From Saprospiraceae bacterium (GTDB lineage: Bacteria > Bacteroidota > Bacteroidia > Chitinophagales > Saprospiraceae): a stretch of DNA of 15,294 bases. The notes beneath the pieces were generated by a model. The model saw only the letters and a program-made list of their open reading frames with translations. It was not told the DNA's origin and ran no database searches. Both the position numbers and the translations under genes were made by a program. Shown here in pieces: positions 1 to 6,889 of the stretch. Numbering within the stretch: position 1 is the stretch's first letter; the number at the start of each line of letters is the position of its first letter. Location of the stretch: assembly GCA_027009605.1 (NCBI GenBank), contig JALVCY010000146.1, positions 1 through 15,294 of the forward strand, in the 5' to 3' direction.

Positions 1-114
1 ATTTTAGGGCAAAAAATAGGCATTTTTGTGGATGTTGAAGCTACAATTTTTGAAGCGTAGCTGGGCTACGTGAAAAAATTTTAGCAAAAACAGGCGCAAA
101 AAGGGCATTTTTTG
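1..114. repeat. Dispersed-type repeat with imperfect hairpin, partial copy at window edge
   Basis: The segment starting at 1 (ATTTTAG, A-run, GGCATTTTTG) recurs in similar form starting at 78, so the window opens inside a degenerate direct repeat with a unit of about 77 bp. Between the two copies lies an imperfect inverted repeat, 40-85: outer arms GCTA/TAGC around AATTTTT/AAAAATT, and an inner stem GCGTAG/CTACGT around 55-71 with a CTGGG-type loop. There is no coding signal. It resembles hairpin-bearing dispersed repeats of Bacteroidota, but membership in a named family is not shown. Confidence 0.5.
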
Positions 115-431
115 ACCAAAATAGTGGGTATCTAAACAGTTACTTTTTGATTAATAATAAAGTCTGTCAAAGATATGGGTTTTGGGACTAATGTTTTGGA
201 TTAAATTAATTGGTTTTTGGCAAAAAAGGCTTCGTTTGTCGGTTGGCAAACGTTTTGGACGTCTATGTATCGGGGTGAGTCAAAATTTTGGTATAGTTTG
301 CTTGATTTAATGGTGATAGGCTTGCGCAAAAAAGCGAGAAGTCAGGGTGCAGCCGCCCCACTAGGAGATTTCCGCAACACATCCCCTATAAAAACGTTAT
401 TTTAGCACCGAAAAAGAGCTAAATTGCAAAA
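115..431. other. Intergenic region upstream of the DUF4175-type gene
   Basis: No convincing gene is visible. A 62-codon frame at 217-405 begins with TTG and has no recognisable protein features. A small perfect stem CGTTTG/CAAACG lies at 233-238/247-252. The 30 bases before the ATG at 432 are A-rich and lack a Shine-Dalgarno sequence, as is usual in Bacteroidota. No promoter matching TTG-N19-TAnnTTTG was found here with confidence. Confidence 0.4.
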
Positions 432-3400
432 ATGACTAATACGACATCAAATTACGACCAGTTAATCCAAAAATTGGATGCTTTTATCCGTAAATACTAC
501 GTCAATCAGCTGATTCGCGGCTTTTTGTACACGATAGGGATTGTTTTTGCCTTTTTTATTCTAATCAATGTGTTAGAATATTTCTTCTATTTTGGTCAAT
601 CCACCCGTAAAATACTCTTTTACTCCTTTGTAGGGACTTCTTTTTTTAGCATTTTCTATTGGATTTTGCGGCCGGCAACTAAGTTTTTTAGGCTAGGCAA
701 AGTCATTGAGCATGAGCAAGCTGCTAAGATTATTGGGGAGCATTTTTCTGATGTCCAAGATAAGTTGATTAATATTTTGCAGCTGAAAAATCATGCAGGT
801 GCTATGGTAGATGACGAATTGGTCATGGCATCCATCAATCAAAAATCAGAAAGAATCAAGCTCTTACCTTTCCGGAAGGCCATAGACTTGCGTAAAAATA
901 AAAAATATCTGCGTTATAGTTTGCCTCCCTTGTTGTTGCTTTTGGCTTTGTTGTTCGGGGCGCCTTCTGTGATTCGGGATAGTACGGAGCGTTTGGTTGA
1001 AAATGATAAAGACTTTAAGCGGCCGGCGCCTTTTGATTTTAAGGTGTTGAATAAAAAGATGGAAGCGGTGCAGTTTGAAGATTTTGATTTAGAAGTTGGG
1101 ATTGATGGCGAGGTCGTACCCAATGAGGTTTTTATAGATTTGGATGGTATTCAGTATCGCTTGAAAAAAGATTCTTTGGGGCATTTCTCTTATCAATTTC
1201 ACAATCTCCAAAAAGATCAAGACTTTAAACTTTTTTCCGGAAGGGTCGTCTCGCCTGAACAGAAATTGACCGTCTTAAAGAAGCCTAATATTCTAGAATT
1301 TGACGTCTTTCTGGACTATCCGGCCTATACCCAGCGCAAGGATGAGCGGGTGACCAATATGGGGGACTTATCCGTTCCGGAAGGCACTTTCGCAAAATGG
1401 TCTTTTGCGGCAGATAATACGGATGATATTAAGGTGAGATTTGGACGTGCGGATAGTTTGGCTTTCGCAAAAAGACAAGGCGAACGAAATTTTTATTTTT
1501 CGCGCAAGCTTAGAAGGGATGATTATTATAAATTGTATGTCTCCAATGAGCGCCTGCCAATGGCCGATTCTATGGAGTATCGAGTATCTGTTATTCCTGA
1601 TTTGGCGCCTACGATTTCTTTGAAAGTTTTTCCGGATAGCACCAATAAAAATTTAATTTATTTGACCGGGGAAGCGGGAGATGACTATGGCTTGACTCGA
1701 TTGACGTTTAATTATACCGTAAAAAGTGAAGATGGCACAAAGACGCCTTTGGTCAAAAAATCTATTGTTAATCCTTCCGGAAAATCAGCTGTCTATGACT
1801 ATGTATTGGATATAAATAGCTTTAATCTAAAGCCGGGGGACGAGCTGGAATATTATTTTGAAGTATTTGATAATGATGCCGTAAATGGCTCTAAATCAGC
1901 ACGTACTAACCTGATGGTCTTCCACAAAGCCACTGCCGAAGAACTCAAAAAACAAGAGCAAGCCAATAACGACGATATCAAAAAGACGCTCAAAGATGCT
2001 ATGAAAAACAGCAAAGAGATGCGGGCTGAAATGAAGAAGATTCGTGAAAAACTCTTGGATCAAAAAGAAATGGATTGGCAGGAAAAAAAGAATTTGGAAA
2101 AACTCTTGGACAAACAGAAAGAACTCCAAAAACAAATTCAAAAAGCCAAAGATCAATTGGATGAAAATATTAAAAATCAAAATGAAATTTCTAAACCCGA
2201 TGAGCAACTGTTAGAGAAGCAGGAAAAATTGCAAAAGCTTTTTGAAGAAGCTCTGAGCGATGAGATGAAAGAATTGATGCAGCAGATTGAAGAGTTGATG
2301 CAAGAACTCAATAAGGAAGACGCCGTCGAAAAGATGGAAGATTTTGAAATGTCCAATGAAGAGTTAGAGCAAGAAATGGATCGGATGGAAGAGCTTTTTA
2401 AGCAGCTTGAAGTCGAGAAAGAGATGCAGGATCAAATCAAAGAATTAGAAGAGTTAGCCAAAAAACAAGAAGATTTAGCCAAGCAAACGGAAAACAAAGA
2501 AAAGTCTAATGAAGAACTGAAAAAAGAGCAAGAAACATTGAATAAAAAATTCGATGAACTAGAGAAAAAGCAAAAGGAGCTCGAAAAAAAGAATCAAGAA
2601 TTGGAGCGCCCCATGCAAATGGAAAAGCAAGATGAGAATATGGACGACATCCAAGAAGATATGGAGGATAGCCAAAAAGAGCTAGATCAAAACCAAAATC
2701 AAGGAGCCGCCAAAAAACAAAAAAGTGCCGCCAAAAAAATGAAAAAAATGGCCGGTGAAATGTCCAATAGTATGATGTCCGGAGCCGCTGCAGAGAATAT
2801 GGAAGATATGGAAACATTGCGGCAGATTCTGGAAAATTTAGTCACACTCTCTTTTGACCAAGAAGATATCAAAGATGAATTTGGTCAAGTCTCCAAAAAT
2901 ACGCCAAGATATACCAAGCTGGTAGAAAATCAATTTAAGCTGAAAGACGATTTTAAAATAGTCGAAGATAGCCTTCGTGCTTTGGCGAAGCGTAATGAAA
3001 AAATTGAGTCCTTTGTCATGGATAAAGTGTCCGATATCAAAAAAGGAATCAAATCTTCTCTCAAACAACTGGAAGAACGCCAAGTGACGCTTGCCGGGCA
3101 GAATCAGCACGAAACGATGAAGAATTTGAATGATTTGGCGTTGATGTTGTCTGAAGCCATGGAGCAAATGCAACAACAAATGGCTTCTATGATGCCCGGC
3201 AACCAAGCTTGTCAAAAGCCGGGACAAGGGAAAGGCAAAGACGGTAAAGTCCCCATGGACAAAATTGGTAAAGGTCAAAAAAGCCTAAATGAGCAAATGA
3301 AGAAAATGAAAGAGCAGCTCAAAAATGGCAAAGGCGGTAGCAGCAAAGAATTTGCCAAAATGGCTGCCAAGCAAGCGGCGCTCCGCGAAGCCTTGCGCAA

Positions 3401-3761
3401 GATCGAACAAGAAAAAGAAGGTGAAGGAAAAGGAGATAAGGCTTTACAGGATTTGATTAAAAAAATGGATGAAGTCGAAACCAAATTGGTCAATAAAAAA
3501 TTGGATTCCGAATTGCTCAAACGCCAGGCAGATATCCTAACCCGCCTGCTCGAAGCCGAAAAAGCCGAAAGAAAAAGAAAGAAAGACAATAAAAGAAAAT
3601 CCAAAACAGCTGACCAAATCAAGCATTCCATTCCGCCTTCTCTCGAAGAGTATATCAAACAGCGGAAGGCCGAAGTCGAATCCTTTAAAACCGTCTCTCC
3701 GGCACTCCGACCCTATTACAGGATGCTGGTTGAGGAGTACATTAATAAGTTAAAGGAGTAG
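432..3761 (+). CDS. DUF4175-type membrane protein with long coiled-coil region
   Basis: A 1109-residue protein starting at the ATG at 432. Three hydrophobic segments are visible at residues about 28-50, 61-80 and 163-181. Residues about 190-495 look like a folded, beta-rich extracytoplasmic part. From about residue 497 to 800 the sequence is almost uninterrupted charged coiled coil rich in Lys, Glu, Gln and Met. It is followed by a less repetitive stretch, a Gly/Lys/Met-rich segment (about 910-1000), and a final helical part ending with a Pro/Tyr-containing motif near 1080-1105. This architecture and length match the large Bacteroidota proteins annotated as DUF4175, whose function is unknown. 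The charged segment suggests a long rod or scaffold in the periplasm, which is inference. Strong Lys/Glu bias leaves long open frames on the opposite strand; these are artefacts. The gene appears complete, and no terminator hairpin follows it. Confidence 0.85.
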   Translation: MTNTTSNYDQLIQKLDAFIRKYYVNQLIRGFLYTIGIVFAFFILINVLEYFFYFGQSTRKILFYSFVGTSFFSIFYWILRPATKFFRLGKVIEHEQAAKIIGEHFSDVQDKLINILQLKNHAGAMVDDELVMASINQKSERIKLLPFRKAIDLRKNKKYLRYSLPPLLLLLALLFGAPSVIRDSTERLVENDKDFKRPAPFDFKVLNKKMEAVQFEDFDLEVGIDGEVVPNEVFIDLDGIQYRLKKDSLGHFSYQFHNLQKDQDFKLFSGRVVSPEQKLTVLKKPNILEFDVFLDYPAYTQRKDERVTNMGDLSVPEGTFAKWSFAADNTDDIKVRFGRADSLAFAKRQGERNFYFSRKLRRDDYYKLYVSNERLPMADSMEYRVSVIPDLAPTISLKVFPDSTNKNLIYLTGEAGDDYGLTRLTFNYTVKSEDGTKTPLVKKSIVNPSGKSAVYDYVLDINSFNLKPGDELEYYFEVFDNDAVNGSKSARTNLMVFHKATAEELKKQEQANNDDIKKTLKDAMKNSKEMRAEMKKIREKLLDQKEMDWQEKKNLEKLLDKQKELQKQIQKAKDQLDENIKNQNEISKPDEQLLEKQEKLQKLFEEALSDEMKELMQQIEELMQELNKEDAVEKMEDFEMSNEELEQEMDRMEELFKQLEVEKEMQDQIKELEELAKKQEDLAKQTENKEKSNEELKKEQETLNKKFDELEKKQKELEKKNQELERPMQMEKQDENMDDIQEDMEDSQKELDQNQNQGAAKKQKSAAKKMKKMAGEMSNSMMSGAAAENMEDMETLRQILENLVTLSFDQEDIKDEFGQVSKNTPRYTKLVENQFKLKDDFKIVEDSLRALAKRNEKIESFVMDKVSDIKKGIKSSLKQLEERQVTLAGQNQHETMKNLNDLALMLSEAMEQMQQQMASMMPGNQACQKPGQGKGKDGKVPMDKIGKGQKSLNEQMKKMKEQLKNGKGGSSKEFAKMAAKQAALREALRKIEQEKEGEGKGDKALQDLIKKMDEVETKLVNKKLDSELLKRQADILTRLLEAEKAERKRKKDNKRKSKTADQIKHSIPPSLEEYIKQRKAEVESFKTVSPALRPYYRMLVEEYINKLKE

Positions 3762-3775
3762 TTTTTTTGTCTGTT

Positions 3776-3847
3776 GTCTTTGGGGCACAGCAAGCTGCTT
3801 TTGGTCTTTGGTCTTTGGGGCGCGCCTGTGGCGCTTTTGGTCTTTGG
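3776..3847. repeat. GTCTTTGG phrase repeat with inserted hairpin words
   Basis: The octamer GTCTTTGG occurs four times, at 3776, 3804, 3811 and 3840. The two middle copies overlap by one base with a 7-bp step. Gaps between the others hold short G/C-rich self-complementary words such as AGCAAGCTGCT and GGCGCGCC. This begins about 15 bp after the DUF4175 stop codon and is not a terminator. The 61-codon open frame running through it and the next repeat is a product of repetition, not a gene. Confidence 0.65.
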
Positions 3848-3880
3848 CTTCGGTGGTGGTTTGTTCTTGGCTTCGTTTAT

Positions 3881-4008
3881 TTCATTATTCGGCATTCGTT
3901 ATTCATCATTCGATATTCTGTTAGTTGAAAAAGTTGAAGAAGTTGATTCGCTGCGCTAGTTGATTCACTCGCAAGCTTCGCTAGTTGAAGAAGTTGAGAC
4001 GGTCGCCT
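3881..4008. repeat. 128-bp direct repeat, copy 1
   Basis: This copy is identical to 4114-4241 except for three bases (GC versus AT near its start, and A versus G near 3967), at an offset of exactly 233 bp. Its first part is a 7-bp phrase repeat of the form ATTCGnn, repeated about five times. Its second part repeats GTTGA-containing words (GTTGAAAAA, GTTGAAGAA, GTTGATT) separated by short inserts such as TTCGCTGCGCTA. Between the two copies (4009-4113) the same GTTGAG word continues with G/C-rich inserts, including a CCCGA...TCGGG pair. The 98% identity points to a recent duplication. Confidence 0.85.
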
Positions 4009-4113
4009 ACGGCTCCCTAGGTTGAGACTCGTCCCGATTACTATCGTGGATGCGGACTTCGGGTTGAGTGCTTCGCAGGTTGAGACGGTATGGGTGTTTA
4101 TTGGGGTCTTTAC

Positions 4114-4241
4114 TTCATTATTCGATATTCGTTATTCATCATTCGATATTCTGTTAGTTGAAAAAGTTGAAGAAGTTGATTCGCTGCGCTAGTTGATTCG
4201 CTCGCAAGCTTCGCTAGTTGAAGAAGTTGAGACGGTCGCCT
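4114..4241. repeat. 128-bp direct repeat, copy 2
   Basis: Second copy of the 3881-4008 repeat with 125 of 128 identical positions. It has the same internal structure: ATTCGnn heptamers, then GTTGA words with small inserts. It ends at GGTCGCCT, after which the sequence switches to the GAGTAGT family. Confidence 0.85.
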
Positions 4242-4251
4242 TCTATCTTGT

Positions 4252-4605
4252 TGAGTAGTGAGTAGTGAGAGATGAGTAGTGAGTTGCCAAGAAAGAAAAA
4301 ACCTGCGAGAATCAGCGGGAAATAAATCTGCGAGAATCAGCGAGAAAGAAAGCGGTGAGTAGTGAGAGATGAGTAGTGAGTTGCCAAGAAAGAAACAAAT
4401 CTGCGTAAATCTGCGGGGTTAAATCTGCGAACATCTGCGGGAAAACAAATCTGCGTAAATCTGCGGAAAAAGGAAGTAGTGAGAGATGAGTAGTGAGTTG
4501 CCAAGAAAGAAACAAATCTGCGTAAATCTGCGGGATTAAATCTGCGAACATCTGCGGGAAAACAATCTGCGTAAATCTGCGGGATTAAATCTGCGAAAAT
4601 CTAGC
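4252..4605. repeat. Mosaic of GAGTAGT heptamers and paired TCTGCG decamers
   Basis: A 37-bp block (GTAGTGAGAGATGAG... ending in CCAAGAAAGAAA) occurs identically at 4262-4298, 4359-4395 and 4476-4512. Its first half is built from 7-bp words of the form GAGTAGT. Each block is followed by paired hexamers. TCTGCG starts at 4400/4410, 4424/4434, 4450/4460, 4517/4527, 4541/4551, 4566/4576 and 4590 (the partner at 4600 is degenerate), always exactly 10 bp within a pair and a variable 14-16 bp between adjacent pairs. Near 4327/4337 the pair reads TCTGCG/TCAGCG. Segment 4359-4465 and the segment from 4476 are near-identical tandem copies offset by 117 bp. A 79-codon minus-strand frame across this region is a by-product of the repeats. 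Confidence 0.85.
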
Positions 4606-4642
4606 AAAATGATACCTGCTTTGGAACTAATTATAAAAATAT

Positions 4643-4671
4643 TTTGTCCTTTTTTAATGAAATAGCTTTTG
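4643..4671 (+). promoter_or_regulatory. Weak candidate Bacteroidota promoter before the YkuK-like gene
   Basis: TTTG at 4643-4646 is followed after 16 bp by TAGCTTTT at 4663-4670, which matches five of the six defined bases of the TAnnTTTG -7 element. The spacing is shorter than the usual 17-23 bp, and the leader to the ATG at 4806 would be about 130 nt. Tentative. Confidence 0.25.
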
Positions 4672-4753
4672 GGGCTGACGAAAGTTATTTTTTTTATATT
4701 GTTTTTTTGCTTATCTTAGTGGGTGGTAAAGTGCAGTAGTTAATATGATTTTA

Positions 4754-4782
4754 AGGAAGGGTTATGGATTATAACCTTTCTT
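4754..4782 (+). promoter_or_regulatory. Hairpin in the leader of the YkuK-like gene
   Basis: Arms 4754-4765 and 4771-4782 form a 12-bp stem (including two G-U pairs) around the loop GGATT, with core GGTTAT/ATAACC. The stem is bracketed by an 8-bp direct repeat TTAATATG at 4740-4747 and 4781-4788. It ends 23 bp before the start codon at 4806. There is no T-run after it, so it is not a normal terminator. It could be an operator, an RNA leader structure, or the remnant of a small insertion. Confidence 0.45.
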
Positions 4783-4805
4783 AATATGGATAAATATTTA
4801 TAGAC

Positions 4806-5276
4806 ATGAAATGGACTCGGTTAAATGGACAAGCCATTAAAAAGCCTATCGTTACGGCGGTAGAAGACGTGCTTATGCACGAAAAACAACTGGGCAATAA
4901 GCTCAAAGTGTACATCGGAACGGACTCCCAAGTCTATGGAAGAACGGTTAATTTTGCGACAGTAATCGTATTCTTGAGAGAAAAGAAAGGCGGATTTATG
5001 TTTGTCAGTAAGGACAAGCTAGTCCGTGAAATGGGACTGAAAGAACGAATGATATTAGAAGTCTCCCGTTCTATTGAAGTGGCCTATTCGCTTTGTGATA
5101 TTTTGGATAAGCATCATGTAGGGCTGGAAGTCCATGCAGATATCAATACTGACCCCAATTTTGAATCTAATGTTGCGCTTCGGGAAGCTATGGGCTATAT
5201 CATGGCCATGGGGTTTGAGTTTAAAGCAAAGCCCAATGCCTTCGCAAGCTCATCTTGTGCCGATAAAATGGTTTAG
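4806..5276 (+). CDS. YkuK/DUF458 family RNase H-like protein
   Basis: A 156-residue protein close to the full length of the DUF458 (YkuK) family, which is predicted to have an RNase H-like fold. The expected landmarks are present: an early IGTDSQ motif (about residues 38-43) holding a likely metal-binding Asp, a central ADINTDP motif (about 114-120), and the C-terminal stretch with KAKPNAFASSS and ADKMV. The reaction of this family is not established; a nuclease role is inferred from the fold. The ATG at 4806 is the natural start, preceded by an AT-rich leader with a hairpin. It stands alone between a repeat region and the peptidase pair, so the neighbours give little clue to its role. The stop lies directly after the conserved end of the family, so the gene is probably intact. 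Confidence 0.8.
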   Translation: MKWTRLNGQAIKKPIVTAVEDVLMHEKQLGNKLKVYIGTDSQVYGRTVNFATVIVFLREKKGGFMFVSKDKLVREMGLKERMILEVSRSIEVAYSLCDILDKHHVGLEVHADINTDPNFESNVALREAMGYIMAMGFEFKAKPNAFASSSCADKMV

Positions 5277-5422
5277 AGGAGATGAAACCAATACTTGCCT
5301 GCGTTTCTATGTCATCAAGATGTAGGGTGTGGGCAGTACTTGTTTGATGAGTTATTGTATTTTATTCTTCGATGAAAAGGTGATTTTTGTCTAAAAATGC
5401 CTATTATTCCTGATTTTATTGC

Positions 5423-5430
5423 TACATTTG
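5423..5430 (+). promoter_or_regulatory. Candidate -7 element of the M16 peptidase operon
   Basis: TACATTTG is a perfect match to the Bacteroidota -7 consensus TAnnTTTG, placed 84 bp before the ATG at 5515. No TTG lies at the ideal distance upstream; the nearest TTTG (5386-5389) is 33 bp away. The match is therefore only half of a promoter. Confidence 0.35.
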
Positions 5431-5514
5431 GCTTCCATTTCGGTAGTTTTTGACTATCGAGTTTCTTTTATCACAAGGCCCTTAATCAAGGATAACCTGC
5501 CAAATATAAGTCTT

Positions 5515-6840
5515 ATGAAGTTAAAACAGATTTTAACGATACTCTTGGCTGTTTTTTATTTTTCCGGCTACGCCCAGACGAATAAAATAGAGTTTGTAGA
5601 GTATGATTTACCCAACGGATTGCATGTGATACTGCATGAAGATCACCGAACGCCAATTGTAGCAGTTTCTGTGTTGTATCATGTCGGATCTAAGAATGAA
5701 GATTTGAACCGTACCGGATTTGCACACTTTTTTGAGCATTTATTGTTTGAAGGCTCTGAGAATGTGAAACGAGGAGAATTCGATAAGTACATCGAAAATG
5801 CAGGCGGCATGAATAACGCCAATACGACCCAAGATCGGACATTCTATTACGAAGTTTTCCCTTCCAATCAATTGAAGCTGGGCTTGTGGCTAGAGTCCGA
5901 AAGAATGTACCATGCTAAAGTAGATAGCGTAGGGGTAGAAACTCAAAGACAAGTGGTGAAGGAAGAACGCCGCCAACGTATTGATAATCAACCTTATGGT
6001 TCCGTTATGGAAGAGACCATGAAGCGTCTGATTCGTAAGCATCCTTACCACCACCCGGTGATTGGTTCTATGGCTCATTTGGATGCTGCCGAGGAGCAAG
6101 ATTATGTTAATTTTTACAAGACCTACTATGTGCCGAATAATGCTGTATTGTCAGTGGCTGGCGATATAAATATTGAGGAGACCAAAAAGGATATTTTGAA
6201 ATATTTTGGGACGATTCCGAAAGGCACTAGAAAAATGTATCGTCCGAATATTCAAGAGCCGCCTTTAGAAAAGGAGATTGTAGATACGGTATATGATAAT
6301 ATTCAATTGCCGGCAGTTATCTTAGCTTATCAATTACCCGCAGAAGGCACTGAAGATGCTTATGCTGTAGAGATGCTAAATACGTTATTGGCAGGTGGCA
6401 AGAGTTCCCGGCTCAATAAGGCCTTGGTAGATGAACAGCAAAAAGCGGTTTATGTGGGTAGTTTCCCTTTGGCGATGGAGGATATGGGAGCCGGTATTGC
6501 TTTCGGAATTAGCAACATGGGGGTGAGTCCAAAAGATGTTTTGGAGAGTATGGATGCAGAAATCAATAAAGTTCGGACAGATTTAATCCCTGAGAAGGAA
6601 TTCCAGAAGCTAAAAAATCAGATGGAAAGTGCTTTCGTCCAAGGCAATGAAAGAATGGTTGGTATCGCCGAAAACTTGGCGAATTATTATGTCTATTACG
6701 GGAACACGGATTTGATAAATACGGAGTTGAATCGGTATTTGGCCGTCACTAGAGAAGACATCCTTCGAGTGGCCAAAAAGTATTATGATCCGAATCACCG
6801 GGTCGTATTGTATTACTTACCAAAAACCAAGACCCCATAG
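5515..6840 (+). CDS. M16 family zinc metallopeptidase, catalytic subunit
   Basis: The start is placed at the ATG at 5515, giving 441 residues. From here the protein begins with a clear signal peptide (Lys-rich start, hydrophobic run, YAQ just before the mature part). An upstream in-frame start at 5419 would add 32 residues ahead of it. The inverted zinc motif HFFEH is at residues 71-75, with the third ligand expected at E150/E151 in VVKEERR, about 76 residues later as in pitrilysin and MPP-beta. The protein ends after two M16 halves, the usual size of the small two-domain type. The second half lacks the Arg/Tyr substrate-binding pair; that pair lies in the next gene. It is probably exported to the periplasm or envelope and degrades peptides. 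The next gene starts 49 bp downstream on the same strand, so the two are likely cotranscribed and form a heterodimer. Confidence 0.9.
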   Translation: MKLKQILTILLAVFYFSGYAQTNKIEFVEYDLPNGLHVILHEDHRTPIVAVSVLYHVGSKNEDLNRTGFAHFFEHLLFEGSENVKRGEFDKYIENAGGMNNANTTQDRTFYYEVFPSNQLKLGLWLESERMYHAKVDSVGVETQRQVVKEERRQRIDNQPYGSVMEETMKRLIRKHPYHHPVIGSMAHLDAAEEQDYVNFYKTYYVPNNAVLSVAGDINIEETKKDILKYFGTIPKGTRKMYRPNIQEPPLEKEIVDTVYDNIQLPAVILAYQLPAEGTEDAYAVEMLNTLLAGGKSSRLNKALVDEQQKAVYVGSFPLAMEDMGAGIAFGISNMGVSPKDVLESMDAEINKVRTDLIPEKEFQKLKNQMESAFVQGNERMVGIAENLANYYVYYGNTDLINTELNRYLAVTREDILRVAKKYYDPNHRVVLYYLPKTKTP

Positions 6841-6889
6841 TCTCTTCTTTTGAGGATGGCTTTTTTTAAAAAAATAAAAAACAAAACAG

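Noticed and set aside
217..405. 62-codon plus-strand frame before the DUF4175-type gene
   Set aside because: It starts with TTG, has no recognisable domain or signal, and lies in repeat-rich intergenic DNA.
1896..3658. Several minus-strand frames of 100-146 codons opposite the coiled-coil region
   Set aside because: They arise because Lys/Glu-rich codons give few stops on the other strand. The proteins are Phe/Leu-rich with no family character.
3774..3959. 61-codon hydrophobic plus-strand frame
   Set aside because: It runs through GTCTTTGG and ATTCGnn repeats and has no independent coding evidence.
4312..4551. 79-codon minus-strand frame with ADLRRF/IYADL-like repeats
   Set aside because: It is a direct translation of the TCTGCG and GAGTAGT repeats and repeats itself with the DNA period.
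4262..4595. CRISPR-like array
   Set aside because: Spacing between repeats is short and irregular, intervening sequence is itself repetitive, and no cas gene is present.
5419..5514. Upstream start of the catalytic M16 gene adding 32 residues
   Set aside because: The added segment precedes a clean signal peptide beginning at the ATG at 5515 and overlaps the candidate promoter element.
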